A stretch of DNA of 34,213 nt. Source: Scytonema tolypothrichoides VB-61278 (GTDB taxonomy: Bacteria > Cyanobacteriota > Cyanobacteriia > Cyanobacteriales > Nostocaceae). The translations under genes and the position numbers were made by a program. The stretch lies in contig NZ_JXCA02000019.1 of NCBI RefSeq assembly GCF_000828085.3, forward strand, positions 503,606 through 537,818, read 5' to 3'. The notes under the pieces are model-generated. The model searched no databases and had not been told where the DNA came from. It saw only the letters and a program-made list of their open reading frames with translations. Positions 15,046 through 23,431 of this stretch are shown in pieces (position 1 is the stretch's first letter; each line of letters opens with the position of its first letter).

Positions 15046-17592
15046 ATGGTTGACCAGTACATTTTCTCTGGAAGTTTACCCGAAGAAGCCACTACTTATG
15101 TCACGCGAGAAGCTGATGGCGAATTGTATGAAGGACTCAAGGCGGGTAAATTTTGTTATGTGCTGAACTCCAGACAAAGTGGAAAGTCCAGCTTGCGAGT
15201 CCGAACCATGCGCCGATTACGAGAGTCTGGCGTGGAATGTGCAGCTATTGACCTTTCTGCTGGAGGTATTCAGAATGTCCCACCAGAACAATGGTATGCA
15301 GATTTGATTGATACGCTGATTGAGAGTTTTGGATTGGATGTAGAATTTGGGGATTGGTGGTTACAAAATCAATTAAATTCGCTTGTCACGCGATTTCGGA
15401 AGTTTCTTGAAGAGATACTGCTTGCTGAGATTAAAGAAAATATTGTCATTTTTATTGATGAGATTGATAGTGTTCTAAGCCTCAATTTCCCCACAGACGA
15501 CTTCTTTGCATTTATCCGTGCCTGTTACAATCAGCGTGTTGATAATCCTGAATATAATCGCCTCACCTTTTGTTTGTTGGGAGTCGCATCACCTAGCAAT
15601 TTGATTTCAGATAAAAAGCGCACCCCGTTTAATATTGGGAAAGCTATTTCTCTCAAAGGATTTCAACTGCATGAAGTCGAACCGTTAGAGAAGGGGTTGT
15701 ACGGAAGGTATTCTGATTCTCAAGCAGTGATGAAAGAAATCTTACACTGGACGGGAGGACAACCGTTTCTGACGCAAAAGCTGTGTCAGTTTATGGTGGA
15801 AGAGTTAGAAAGAGATAATCCCCGTACTGTTGAACAGGTTGTGCGATCGCGCATTATTGAAAATTGGGAATCGCAAGATGAACCAGAACATCTGCGAACG
15901 ATTCGAGATAGGATTCTCAGGGATGAACAACGCGCATCTTACCTGCTGGAGTTGTATCAGCAAATTCGGGTAACACAGGAGCAATCTGAAATTACAGCAG
16001 ATGATACTCAAGAGCAAAGCGAATTACAGCTTTCAGGATTAGTCGTTAGAGAACAGAATAAATTAAGAGTTTACAACCCAATTTATCAGGAGATTTTCGA
16101 GCAGAATTGGATTGAAACTCAATTAAGAAATTTACGCCCATATTCAGAGAATTTTAAGTTTTGGGTAGCTTCTGGAGGTAAGGATGAATCCCGACTGCTG
16201 CGGGCTAAGGCGTTACAGGATGCTCTAAAATGGGCGTGTGATAAAAGCTTAAATTATCAGGATAGGGAGTTTTTGGCAGCTTCTCAGGCTAAGGAGAAAG
16301 AAGAGGCGATCGCTGCGAAAGAACAAGAAGCTGCATTAAAAAGAGAGAGAGAGGATAAGGAAGCAGCACAGGCAAGAAATCAACTACTCAGTGAAGCTAA
16401 TAAGAAAGTTAAAATAAGAATTATTTGTGCATTTATTGTTTTAGTTGTAGCAGTTCTGGGAGCAACAACTATAGGGTTATCTTCTATAAAACAACTTAAT
16501 GAAGCTAAAGAAGAAGTTGAAGCTGTTCAGGAATTAAATAAACTAGCTGGTGAATTACAAAAAAATACCAACTCTCGCTCTCAGAGGATTACCTTTGATT
16601 CAAACGAGGCTTTAAGGCTGTCTGCCTTATCTTTTAACATTAATAATCACCAACTCAAACAAGCATTAGTATTTGCTGCTAGTTCACAAGCATATCAACA
16701 ACTACAAAAATTAAAAGAGGCAGAACGAGAAATTAAACAAAGCCAGAAAATTTTAGCTGAAGCCGATAGGAAAAATTTAAATTCCAGTCAGGGCTTACAA
16801 GTTCAAGTATTATTTCAGCAATATCAAGGAAGTCTACTAGCTCAAAATCAAGAAACTCAAAAAGCTACTGAAGCTTATCATACAGCATTTGAGATTTTAA
16901 AAAATAATCCACAAGAAACTGATTTTACTAAAGATAATCAGTTGCTCACAGGTGAAAATATTGAAGCTGTTCATCGAGGTCTAATAGCGCTACTCTCCAA
17001 AAATAATAAAGAACCAGACTTGAGAAAACAGGTTGAACAATTCCTAACCCAATATTTATATGCTCAACTTAAATATTCTCTGAAGGCTAAAGATTGGAAG
17101 GCTGCTGACCAACAAACAGTCCAACTCATGCTTAATGTTGCTAAAAGAGAAGAACAAGGATATTTAGATTATGGCGACATTAATAATTTTTCTTGTCCAC
17201 GCCTAAAAGAAATAAACCAACTTTGGGTAGAATCAGACAAACGTTTTGGCTTTAGTGTGCAAAAGGAAATATGGATTAATAATACTGGAAATAGACTGGG
17301 TATAAAACCGTCGGACTGGACAGACTGGACTAACAAAGATTATGACAATTATCTGAGGTTTGCCAAGACAGTTGGATGGTATGATGACAAGAAAGTAGAC
17401 GAAGCGGGAGGCTCAAGAGGAGACTTTAGGAGGATTGACGACTTGATAGAGCGTATAAAAGATAACTCTTCCTGGGGTAGGGGAAGCCTACCTCAGATGT
17501 TTTTTATGCGTGACTTTTTTTCAATGTTGAGTTTTAACGGTCGAGCATGGTCGGCTAACTTCTTCTCTCGCGTTGCGACTTGTAAAGTGTAA
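15046..17592 (+). CDS. AAA-like ATPase with transmembrane helix and C-terminal GUN4 domain
   Basis: 848 residues. AAA_35-like ATPase (about 5-360): Walker A NSRQSGKSS (41-49, Lys47), Walker B IVIFIDEID (133-141) and GGQPFLTQKLC (237-247). A charged coiled coil (415-452, KEKEEAIAAKEQEAALKRE) leads into one membrane helix (about 456-477). Then comes a TPR-like helical region (515-650). The last ~180 residues match GUN4: YAQLKYSLKAKDWKAADQQT, then CPRLKEINQLWVES, RFGFSVQKEIW (733-743) and the ending FSRVATCKV. GUN4 binds protoporphyrins and assists Mg-chelatase; here it is more likely a ligand sensor or interaction domain tied to the ATPase switch. Follows the CHAT gene by 3 bp. The start ATG is the first codon of the usual family N-terminus (YIFSGSLPEEA). 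Confidence 0.88.
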   Translation: MVDQYIFSGSLPEEATTYVTREADGELYEGLKAGKFCYVLNSRQSGKSSLRVRTMRRLRESGVECAAIDLSAGGIQNVPPEQWYADLIDTLIESFGLDVEFGDWWLQNQLNSLVTRFRKFLEEILLAEIKENIVIFIDEIDSVLSLNFPTDDFFAFIRACYNQRVDNPEYNRLTFCLLGVASPSNLISDKKRTPFNIGKAISLKGFQLHEVEPLEKGLYGRYSDSQAVMKEILHWTGGQPFLTQKLCQFMVEELERDNPRTVEQVVRSRIIENWESQDEPEHLRTIRDRILRDEQRASYLLELYQQIRVTQEQSEITADDTQEQSELQLSGLVVREQNKLRVYNPIYQEIFEQNWIETQLRNLRPYSENFKFWVASGGKDESRLLRAKALQDALKWACDKSLNYQDREFLAASQAKEKEEAIAAKEQEAALKREREDKEAAQARNQLLSEANKKVKIRIICAFIVLVVAVLGATTIGLSSIKQLNEAKEEVEAVQELNKLAGELQKNTNSRSQRITFDSNEALRLSALSFNINNHQLKQALVFAASSQAYQQLQKLKEAEREIKQSQKILAEADRKNLNSSQGLQVQVLFQQYQGSLLAQNQETQKATEAYHTAFEILKNNPQETDFTKDNQLLTGENIEAVHRGLIALLSKNNKEPDLRKQVEQFLTQYLYAQLKYSLKAKDWKAADQQTVQLMLNVAKREEQGYLDYGDINNFSCPRLKEINQLWVESDKRFGFSVQKEIWINNTGNRLGIKPSDWTDWTNKDYDNYLRFAKTVGWYDDKKVDEAGGSRGDFRRIDDLIERIKDNSSWGRGSLPQMFFMRDFFSMLSFNGRAWSANFFSRVATCKV

Positions 17593-17798
17593 CATTTAAG
17601 GCTTTCAGAAGTTTGTAAATATTTATAAAAGCCTCCTTTCCCACGCAATAATCAGCATTTCATAAATCCGATACCTGGCACCGGGGGAATATAGCAGTTT
17701 GCGTGGATAAATTTTTCTGCTACCTCATGCACTTCTGTACTCTCCGTCACCCTCTGCTTGTCCCAAGGTAGGCTCATTTGTCCTGGCGACGACTTTTT

Positions 17799-17922
17799 AT
17801 ACCAATTTGAAAAAAGAATGCAACACATAGAAAATACCCCTCCCTAACCCTCCCCTTAGAAAGGGGAGGGTGCGCGTTAGCGCGGGTGGGGTATCTGTCG
17901 CAAACATTTTTTGAATCGGTAT
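17799..17922. repeat. MITE-like repeat with ATACC(A/G)ATT ends
   Basis: The segment begins ATACCAATTTGAAAAAA and ends TTTTTTGAATCGGTAT, imperfect inverted ends. Inside is a strong hairpin (ACCCTCCCCTT / AAGGGGAGGGT) and a GTGCGCGTTAGCGCGGGTGG unit. The other parts of 17593-18070 show no convincing gene: only short frames and G/C-rich repeat debris following the GUN4 gene. Confidence 0.55.
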
Positions 17923-18070
17923 TAGCTTTCCCACCCTTCACGACCGATGGCAAAAAGCGACTACCCCAGTAATTTCGCTTGTCTGGTTTCGCCTGTGGTC
18001 GATATTTCTGCCCTCTGCCTTTCTGAGGTCAAAAGCGTTAATCCTCCTTTCGGTTCCAATCAATAAGACT

Positions 18071-18502
18071 TCACGCGCCAGATATGAAAGCTGTTTGATT
18101 CCTGACTCCCGTCAGCTGATGCTCTCTTAAGCCTGACTCCTGACTTTTGAATTCTGCTATATCATCACCATCGAGGATGTTGTCATTCACCAAGCCCGAG
18201 ACACTCACCCCACCATCAACCATCAACAAAAGCGCTTCAGAAATTATCGTTTGAGGAAGTTTCCCAGTTTCTTTGACCAACTCTTCTAATACAACACCCG
18301 CCTCTTGGTCATAACTTTTCCCGCTCTCCCAATACCGTCGCCCATTCTTATCCATTTTCCAAACACTGACTTCTTCGTCTTGCGCCAGGAGTTCGCGCTC
18401 CATTTTTCGCATCTGCTTTACGTCGTCCATCTTGGCTTGCACAGCCTCTTGAGTCACTTCATCACCAGTAGCGGTAAAATAATCTCGTACAGGCTCCATC
18501 AT
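18071..18502 (-). CDS. Hypothetical protein, possibly truncated
   Basis: 143 residues with a charged, helical N-terminus (QAKMDDVKQMRKMERELLAQ) and a Trp/Tyr-rich middle (WKMDKNGRRYWESGKSYD). An amphipathic part KLPQTIISEALLLMVDGGVS follows, then an acidic NILDGDDIAEF. The last ~20 residues (GLREHQLTGVRNQT) come from an AGGCTTAAGAGAGC/CAGGAGTCAGG-like repeat, so the original C-terminus may be lost. No family recognised. No clear ribosome binding site precedes the ATG. The tnpB gene begins only 70 bp upstream in the opposite direction, so the element may have separated it from its promoter or 5' part (see 19860-19994). Confidence 0.5.
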   Translation of the reverse strand: MMEPVRDYFTATGDEVTQEAVQAKMDDVKQMRKMERELLAQDEEVSVWKMDKNGRRYWESGKSYDQEAGVVLEELVKETGKLPQTIISEALLLMVDGGVSVSGLVNDNILDGDDIAEFKSQESGLREHQLTGVRNQTAFISGA

Positions 18503-18571
18503 GGGTGTGACTAAAAGTTAACATTAGATTTGTAGACTCTCAACTATTTATCAACCAAAAAAGAGGTTTTT

Positions 18572-19825
18572 TTGTTTGGATGTCAACAAGTTTTAATCAA
18601 GTCGAATAAAGATACTGAGGCGATTCTTGAGTATCTTTGCTCTGAATCAAATGACTTGTACAATTGTGCGGTTTATTATGCTCGTCAAATATGGTTTAAG
18701 ACAGGCAAAATCGTAAGCGGTTTTGATTTAACTGCTGAAATGAAAACGAATCGTCATTTGAATGCAGGGTACGCAAGCTCAATGCAGCAAACCTGCATAA
18801 ATGTCGGTGAAGCATTCAAGTCATTTAAGCAGTTGTTAGCTAAATCTAAGAAAGGTGAATTAGAGCAAAAACCGAAACCACCGAAGTATCGAAAGTCTGG
18901 AGGATTGTTTACTGTTACCTACCCAAAACGATGGTTAAAGTTAGTAGATAATAAAATCAGATTTCCGTTAGGCAATCAAGTTAAAGCGTGGTTTGGAATT
19001 AGTGAATTTTTCTTGTCAATGCCATCTAATCTTGATTGGAAAGTAGTTAAAGAGATTCGCATCCTACCTAGAAATGGTGCTTTTTATGCTGAATTTGTTT
19101 ATTCAATGCAAGCAAAACCCTATCAGTTAGACCCATCAAAAGCACTTGGTTTAGACCCCGGATTAAATAATTGGCTAACCTGCGTAAGTAATATCGGTAC
19201 TAGCTTTATCGTTGATGGCAAGGAGCTTAAAGCCTTGAATCAATGGTACAACAAACAAGTTTCGACAATGAAAGACGCAAAGCCTCAAGGTTTCTGGTCT
19301 AGAACGCTTGCACAGATTACCGAAAAACGTAATCGTCAGATGCGTGATGCGGTGAACAAAGCAGCAAGAATTGTTGTGAACCACTGCCTAGAAAACGGTA
19401 TTGGCTTGATTGTGTTTGGGTGGAACAAGGGACAGAAAGATAGTGCAAACATGGGCGCTAAAACAAATCAAAAATTTGTTTCTGTTCCAACTGCCAAGCT
19501 GAAAGACAGAATTGAGCAACTGTGTCAACAGCATGGAATTCTGTTTGAAGAAACAGAAGAATCTTATACCTCAAAAGCAAGCTTTCTTGATAACGATGAA
19601 CTTCCGAAATATGGTGAAAAACCCAACGAGTGGAAATCATCAGGTAAACGAGTAAAGCGTGGTTTGTTCCGTACTGCTACTTTTGGTTATATCAATGCTG
19701 ATTGCAACGGAGCCGCAAACATACTTCGTAAGCTAAACGTAAAGGGAAAGTTCAACTTAGACTTGAGCGGACTTACTAGAGGCGTTTTGACAGCGCCCAT
19801 TCGGGTTAGGCTATGGTCTACCTGA
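18572..19825 (+). CDS. tnpB: TnpB RNA-guided nuclease (IS1341-type, rearranged RuvC-II)
   Basis: 417 residues of the TnpB/OrfB family, the transposon-encoded RNA-guided nucleases ancestral to Cas12. RuvC-I GLDPGLNN with Asp195 and RuvC-III NADCNGAANI with Asp377 are intact. At the usual RuvC-II position the sequence is LIVFGWNKGQK without Glu; the probable substitute is Glu329 or Glu330 in EESYTSKAS, as in the rearranged clade of TnpB related to Fanzor. There is no CxxC zinc finger. I chose the TTG at 18572 because AGAGG lies 6 nt upstream and the family begins 'MFGCQQ'. No tnpA is present, so mobility would need a TnpA in trans. Confidence 0.9.
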   Translation: MFGCQQVLIKSNKDTEAILEYLCSESNDLYNCAVYYARQIWFKTGKIVSGFDLTAEMKTNRHLNAGYASSMQQTCINVGEAFKSFKQLLAKSKKGELEQKPKPPKYRKSGGLFTVTYPKRWLKLVDNKIRFPLGNQVKAWFGISEFFLSMPSNLDWKVVKEIRILPRNGAFYAEFVYSMQAKPYQLDPSKALGLDPGLNNWLTCVSNIGTSFIVDGKELKALNQWYNKQVSTMKDAKPQGFWSRTLAQITEKRNRQMRDAVNKAARIVVNHCLENGIGLIVFGWNKGQKDSANMGAKTNQKFVSVPTAKLKDRIEQLCQQHGILFEETEESYTSKASFLDNDELPKYGEKPNEWKSSGKRVKRGLFRTATFGYINADCNGAANILRKLNVKGKFNLDLSGLTRGVLTAPIRVRLWST

Positions 19826-19834
19826 TGCAAGAAT

Positions 19835-19864
19835 CTGCGTCTCTTCAGAGCGCAGAGTGTCAAT
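19835..19864 (+). ncRNA. Putative right end / 3' end of TnpB guide RNA
   Basis: Ten bases after the tnpB stop, CTGCG-T-CTC-TTCA-GAG-CGCAG forms a hairpin (19835-19855), followed by AGTGTCAAT. In TnpB elements the guide RNA overlaps the 3' end of the gene and ends at the right element boundary with a hairpin of this kind. By analogy the transcript would start inside the gene and the guide segment would begin just after this hairpin. The exact boundary is inferred. Confidence 0.5.
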
Positions 19865-19994
19865 CTTGCTTCTTATCCGCCAATCGCTGTGCTATCTGCC
19901 GACTTGCACGCCCCTCTATCTCAAGCAGTTCCTGAATTGTAGGATTTTTTTGTAAATTTTCTTCAGAAGCGATGCTTTTATAAGTAAAAAGCAC
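19860..19994 (-). pseudogene. Short minus-strand ORF cut by the TnpB element
   Basis: An open frame from GTG (19992-19994) encodes 44 residues with a protein-like helical pattern: YKSIASEENLQKNPTIQELL, then EIEGRASRQIAQRLADKKQD. It stops in the TnpB element's right-end sequence (TCA of GTGTCAA). The minus-strand hypothetical at 18071-18502 starts on the other side of the element in the same orientation. I infer that the two may be halves of one gene split by the insertion. Alternatively this is an independent tiny gene. Confidence 0.35.
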
Positions 19995-20047
19995 AAAAAA
20001 TATAAATTTATGTCCTATTTCCTAGGTTTATTTTTGTCACAAAACGC

Positions 20048-20078
20048 CTTGAGTTGGGGTTTCAATCCCCAACTCAAG
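20048..20078. repeat. Strong hairpin CTTGAGTTGGGG
   Basis: CTTGAGTTGGGG (20048-20059) and CCCCAACTCAAG (20067-20078) form a perfect 12-bp stem with a 7-nt loop. It lies 50 bp beyond the stop of the minus-strand coiled-coil gene, so it may serve as its transcript end. It is followed by AATTTTGAATTTTGAA repeat debris. The gap 19826-20127 otherwise holds the TnpB right end and the split ORF. Confidence 0.7.
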
Positions 20079-20127
20079 CTGTCTTGAATTTTGAATTTTG
20101 AATGAGCGAATTTTGAATTTTAAATTA

Positions 20128-20703
20128 TTATTTCCCCATCTTTCGCTTCATTTGTTCTAACTCTTCTTCAGTTTCCCAGCGGCGAAACTTCTCTTCTAAA
20201 TCGTCATGTCCACTAAAAGAGCCGCTAGTGGCACCCCACCAACCACTGGTTTCTGAGGGCTGCTGCGCCTTAGTTTTAGCACGGGCTGTTTGAGCTTCGG
20301 CTGCTTTGGCTTGCACTTCTTGTCGCCGTTGTTGAATTTTGCGCAATAGTTCTTTGGCTTGGGTGATGCGTTCTTTGACTCCTTGCATTTGTCCCCAAAG
20401 CTGGTTTCCTTCGCGCAAGAGTGCGGCTTCTCGTTGTGCTGCAGCCGCCGCTAAGTCCTGTCTATTCAGAGATTTTGCCTTTTCTACACGGATATGCCAC
20501 CTTTGGATTTCTTGAGCTGTGGAGAGAATTTGTTCTTGCGATCGCTTCTCCTGCACTTGTAAATCTGCAATCAGCTTCAACGTGTCTTCCTCTTGCCCAC
20601 GCAGCTGTTCCAACAGCGCTTCTAACTCCAAATGCGGATTATTGCGCAAGAATTCCTCCAAACGGTTTTCTAAAAACCGATTAAAATCGTCAAATAAGCC
20701 CAC
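20128..20703 (-). CDS. Coiled-coil protein, cyanobacterial TIGR04376-like
   Basis: 191 residues, mostly a long coiled coil (about 25-145) rich in Gln, Glu, Arg and Ala, preceded by MGLFDDFNRFLENRLEEFL. It ends with a Trp/Gly/Ser linker (SGWWGATSGSF) and an acidic tail ELEQMKRKMGK. The starting motif and architecture fit a conserved cyanobacterial family I remember as TIGR04376, of unknown role. The overall look is PspA/IM30-like without clear homology. No signal or membrane segment. The histidine kinase gene lies 55 bp upstream in the same direction, so co-transcription is possible. Confidence 0.75.
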   Translation of the reverse strand: MGLFDDFNRFLENRLEEFLRNNPHLELEALLEQLRGQEEDTLKLIADLQVQEKRSQEQILSTAQEIQRWHIRVEKAKSLNRQDLAAAAAQREAALLREGNQLWGQMQGVKERITQAKELLRKIQQRRQEVQAKAAEAQTARAKTKAQQPSETSGWWGATSGSFSGHDDLEEKFRRWETEEELEQMKRKMGK

Positions 20704-20758
20704 TGCTAGAACTCCAGAGGTTAGGTGCTTCTTTCATTGTAATAATTATTAAGGAAAT

Positions 20759-22159
20759 TCAAGCACGAATTGGCAGCTTGATGACAAACTTAGCACCTTG
20801 TCCGGGTGCTGAAATGCATGTCAATTGTCCGCCACACTTATTGATAATTTGGTAACTAATCGACAAACCCAAACCTGTACCGTAACCGACAGGTTTCGTG
20901 GTAAAGAACGGGTCAAAAATCATTTCGCGTGTCTTATCCGTCATACCTCCTCCGTTGTCAGCAATTTGGATCACAACATAATCAGAGTCTAAAACTTTCG
21001 TTGTGATCCAAATGCATGGATTCGAGTCAGTGGTAAGCTGGTCGTTTATCCTTGATACGATATTGCATTCAAGGGCATCAATTGCATTACTCAGAATATT
21101 CATGAACACCTGGTTGAGCTGCCCAGCATAGCATTCTATTTCAGGCAGGTGACCGTACTCTTTTATAACTGTAATTTTTGGATACTCTAATGTACCTTTT
21201 AGGCGGTGTCCAAGGAGCAACAGCGTATTTTCAAGATCCTCGTGAATATTCACCGCTGTTTTTTCGGCTTGCTCAACCCGTGAGAAGTTCCGCAATTGTA
21301 AGACAATTTGGTGAATGCGTTCAGCTCCAATTGTCATTGAGGACATAAGTTTAGATACGTCTTCCTCAATGAAATTCAAGTCAATTGCCGTCATTGCAGC
21401 TTCAATTTCCACCCTTGGCTTGGGATAGTATTTCTGATAAAGTTTAATTAAACTCAGCAAATCTTCTGTGTATTGATTGGCGTGGGGCAAATTAGCATAG
21501 ATAAAATTCAGTGTATTGTTAATTTCATGGGCAATTCCCGCAACTAAATGACCCAAACTGACCATTTTTTCGTTGTGCATCAGTTGGGTTTGTGTGTGAG
21601 TGAGTTCTTTTAAAGCTTGCTCTAGCTGCTGAGTTTTTTCAGTAATTCGATAAGTCAAAAGCCGTCGCTCTAATTGTGCCATCACTTGACGGGTGAGAGT
21701 TTGTAGTGCTTCAATTTGTTTTTGTTCGAGTTGACGCGGTACAAAATCGAGTACACAAAGTGTTCCTATGGAATAATCTTCTTTTGTGATCAGGGGTACT
21801 GCTGCATAAAACCGAACGTGAGGCGGTGAGACAACGACCGAGTTCTTGGCAAATTGTGGATCTGCTAAAGTATCTGGAATGATTAACGTATCACCTTTTT
21901 GCACAGTCAACGGGCAGAAACCAGCCTCAAGTGGAGCATTCGTAATTTCCATACCAACCTTTGATTTGAACCATTGTCGGTATGCGTCTACAAAAGTAAT
22001 CAACGCCACTGGAGTTTGACAAATCTGTGCTGCCAATTTAGTCAAATCATCAAAGTCTGCTTCAGCAGGTGTGTCGAGTATTTCATACTGATAAAGTGTT
22101 TTTAGCCGTGCTGTTTCGTATTCCACAACAGCTAGTATTTTATCAGGTTGTTTCTGCAT
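20759..22159 (-). CDS. GAF-domain sensor histidine kinase
   Basis: 466 residues, cytoplasmic (no membrane helix). A GAF domain (about 25-165) includes FVDAYRQWFKS and FYAAVPLITKEDYSIGTLCVLD, as in light/redox or small-ligand sensors. It has no Cys in the bilin-binding place that I can identify. A short coiled coil precedes the HisKA-like phosphoacceptor His211 in GHLVAGIAHEINNTLNF. The HATPase part follows: N box MNILSNAIDAL, G1 IADNGGGM, F box FDPFFTTKP and G2 GTGLGLSI. All catalytic boxes are complete. No response regulator is adjacent, so it is an orphan kinase. The signal is unknown. Confidence 0.9.
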   Translation of the reverse strand: MQKQPDKILAVVEYETARLKTLYQYEILDTPAEADFDDLTKLAAQICQTPVALITFVDAYRQWFKSKVGMEITNAPLEAGFCPLTVQKGDTLIIPDTLADPQFAKNSVVVSPPHVRFYAAVPLITKEDYSIGTLCVLDFVPRQLEQKQIEALQTLTRQVMAQLERRLLTYRITEKTQQLEQALKELTHTQTQLMHNEKMVSLGHLVAGIAHEINNTLNFIYANLPHANQYTEDLLSLIKLYQKYYPKPRVEIEAAMTAIDLNFIEEDVSKLMSSMTIGAERIHQIVLQLRNFSRVEQAEKTAVNIHEDLENTLLLLGHRLKGTLEYPKITVIKEYGHLPEIECYAGQLNQVFMNILSNAIDALECNIVSRINDQLTTDSNPCIWITTKVLDSDYVVIQIADNGGGMTDKTREMIFDPFFTTKPVGYGTGLGLSISYQIINKCGGQLTCISAPGQGAKFVIKLPIRA

Positions 22160-22222
22160 CGATTTTGGCGACGTGGCACTTTTGCGCTAACCATTTTATG
22201 AATTAACAAAGCTTAATTCTAA

Positions 22223-23107
22223 TTATAGTGGTGTTAGCCAGTAAGTAACATTTTCTACAACTTTATTTTGAAACCCAAACTGAGTTAATTTCTCAAGTGG
22301 TAAACCTACATAAGTCCAATGTGGTATATCATTCTCAACGGTCCGATACCAGCCATTTTGATTGAGAACCTGTTTCTGGGCTTCAGTGGTGACTCTCAAA
22401 TCAATGGCTAAGCCCCAGAGATGTTGTGATGCACCTGGTGGTGCAACAATACCAAGGATTTTTATTTCTTTGCCCTGACGGACTTGTTCTAAAGTCTTAT
22501 TGTTTGCGTATTTTTGCCAAAATCTCAAATTAGTTGCAAAACTGCGAGTACAATCACTAGCACCATAACCTGATTTTAAAGGGATTTGTACTTGTGCTCG
22601 TGCTTGATTAAAAGCTTCGGCTGCTGACTTTTGTAAATAACACTGACTCGTGTTCTTCACTTGAGTTAGTGTTAAACTCGATTGAAATTGTTTTGTTTCC
22701 TGCTCATTAGTAAAGAGAACCTTTTGTGGAAGTTTAATTTCCGGATTTTGATTAACAAATACGGAACCATAAGCACGTAATAGTATATATTCATATGTAT
22801 TTGCAGTGGGAATTGTTGGTAACTTATTTGTAATAGCTGAGAAAAATCGCTCTTTTTCAGTCAAGTTTGGGTTAGGAGTGAATGGCTGGCTGGGAGTCGG
22901 AGTAGGAAGTGTTTGAGGAATATTTGGACAGGATTGAGTAAACACTCTGTTATTTTCCAAAGATGGAGTTGTGACACAATCTTTCGGATTTGCAACATCT
23001 GCCATCAACTTATAGCGGCTCATTCCATGACTTGCGACTAATGCACAAGAAAGAAAAGCAATCAGAATGTAAAACAATGTCTTTTTTAAAAAAATTCTCA
23101 TTTTCAT
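22223..23107 (-). CDS. VanY-like D-alanyl-D-alanine carboxypeptidase (M15B)
   Basis: 294 residues. An N-terminal signal/anchor (KKTLFYILIAFLSCALVASH) sends it to the periplasm. A Pro/Thr-rich linker (62-80, TLPTPTPSQPF) leads to the catalytic part. Zinc ligands are visible as SQHLWGLAIDL (His229, Asp236) and PHWTY (His263), the classical M15 peptidase pattern that trims terminal D-Ala from peptidoglycan stem peptides. CTRSFATNLRFWQKY lies upstream of them, where the family has a conserved Arg (Arg188). The gene is monocistronic and has its own upstream gap. No vancomycin-resistance genes are nearby, so cell-wall maturation is the likely job. Confidence 0.85.
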   Translation of the reverse strand: MKMRIFLKKTLFYILIAFLSCALVASHGMSRYKLMADVANPKDCVTTPSLENNRVFTQSCPNIPQTLPTPTPSQPFTPNPNLTEKERFFSAITNKLPTIPTANTYEYILLRAYGSVFVNQNPEIKLPQKVLFTNEQETKQFQSSLTLTQVKNTSQCYLQKSAAEAFNQARAQVQIPLKSGYGASDCTRSFATNLRFWQKYANNKTLEQVRQGKEIKILGIVAPPGASQHLWGLAIDLRVTTEAQKQVLNQNGWYRTVENDIPHWTYVGLPLEKLTQFGFQNKVVENVTYWLTPL

Positions 23108-23431
23108 ATTTGCTACGGTAGGTACATCCTCAAAGAGAATTGCTATATTAGCTGTATATCACTCTACTACAGCCTTCCTAAATAACATGTAAACACTTTC
23201 TCCCTCTTCTCTTTCTTTTCTTTGCGCTCTACCCTGCGGGAAGCCACTTCGTGTCTATGCGTCTTGGCGGTTCGTTTTTTTATTTTTTGTTCACGATCTA
23301 TCTAGAATTCCAATAACAACAAAAAACGTAGATATAACAAAGTGATTTAGCTGACATTTCCATATTCAATCTTCAGCAATGCAATCACCGTATCAGCTAA
23401 TATTGAAATTGACTATATGCTTGTTTAAACT
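23108..23431. other. Intergenic region, no gene seen
   Basis: This divergent gap between the M15 peptidase and mnmG should hold both promoters. It contains a CCCTGCGGGAAGCCACTTCG-type repeat piece near 23230-23250, followed by a T-rich run TTTTTTTATTTTTTG at about 23275. No protein-like frame is evident. Confidence 0.6.

Noticed and set aside
15046-17592. GUN4-containing protein considered as the Mg-chelatase cofactor Gun4 itself
   Set aside because: True Gun4 is a stand-alone protein of about 230 residues; here the domain is an appendage of a membrane AAA-like ATPase.
20048-20078. Hairpin with GTTTCAATCCCCAAC considered as a degenerate CRISPR repeat
   Set aside because: Single copy, perfect 12-bp stem and different from the array's repeat; better explained as a hairpin at a transcript end.
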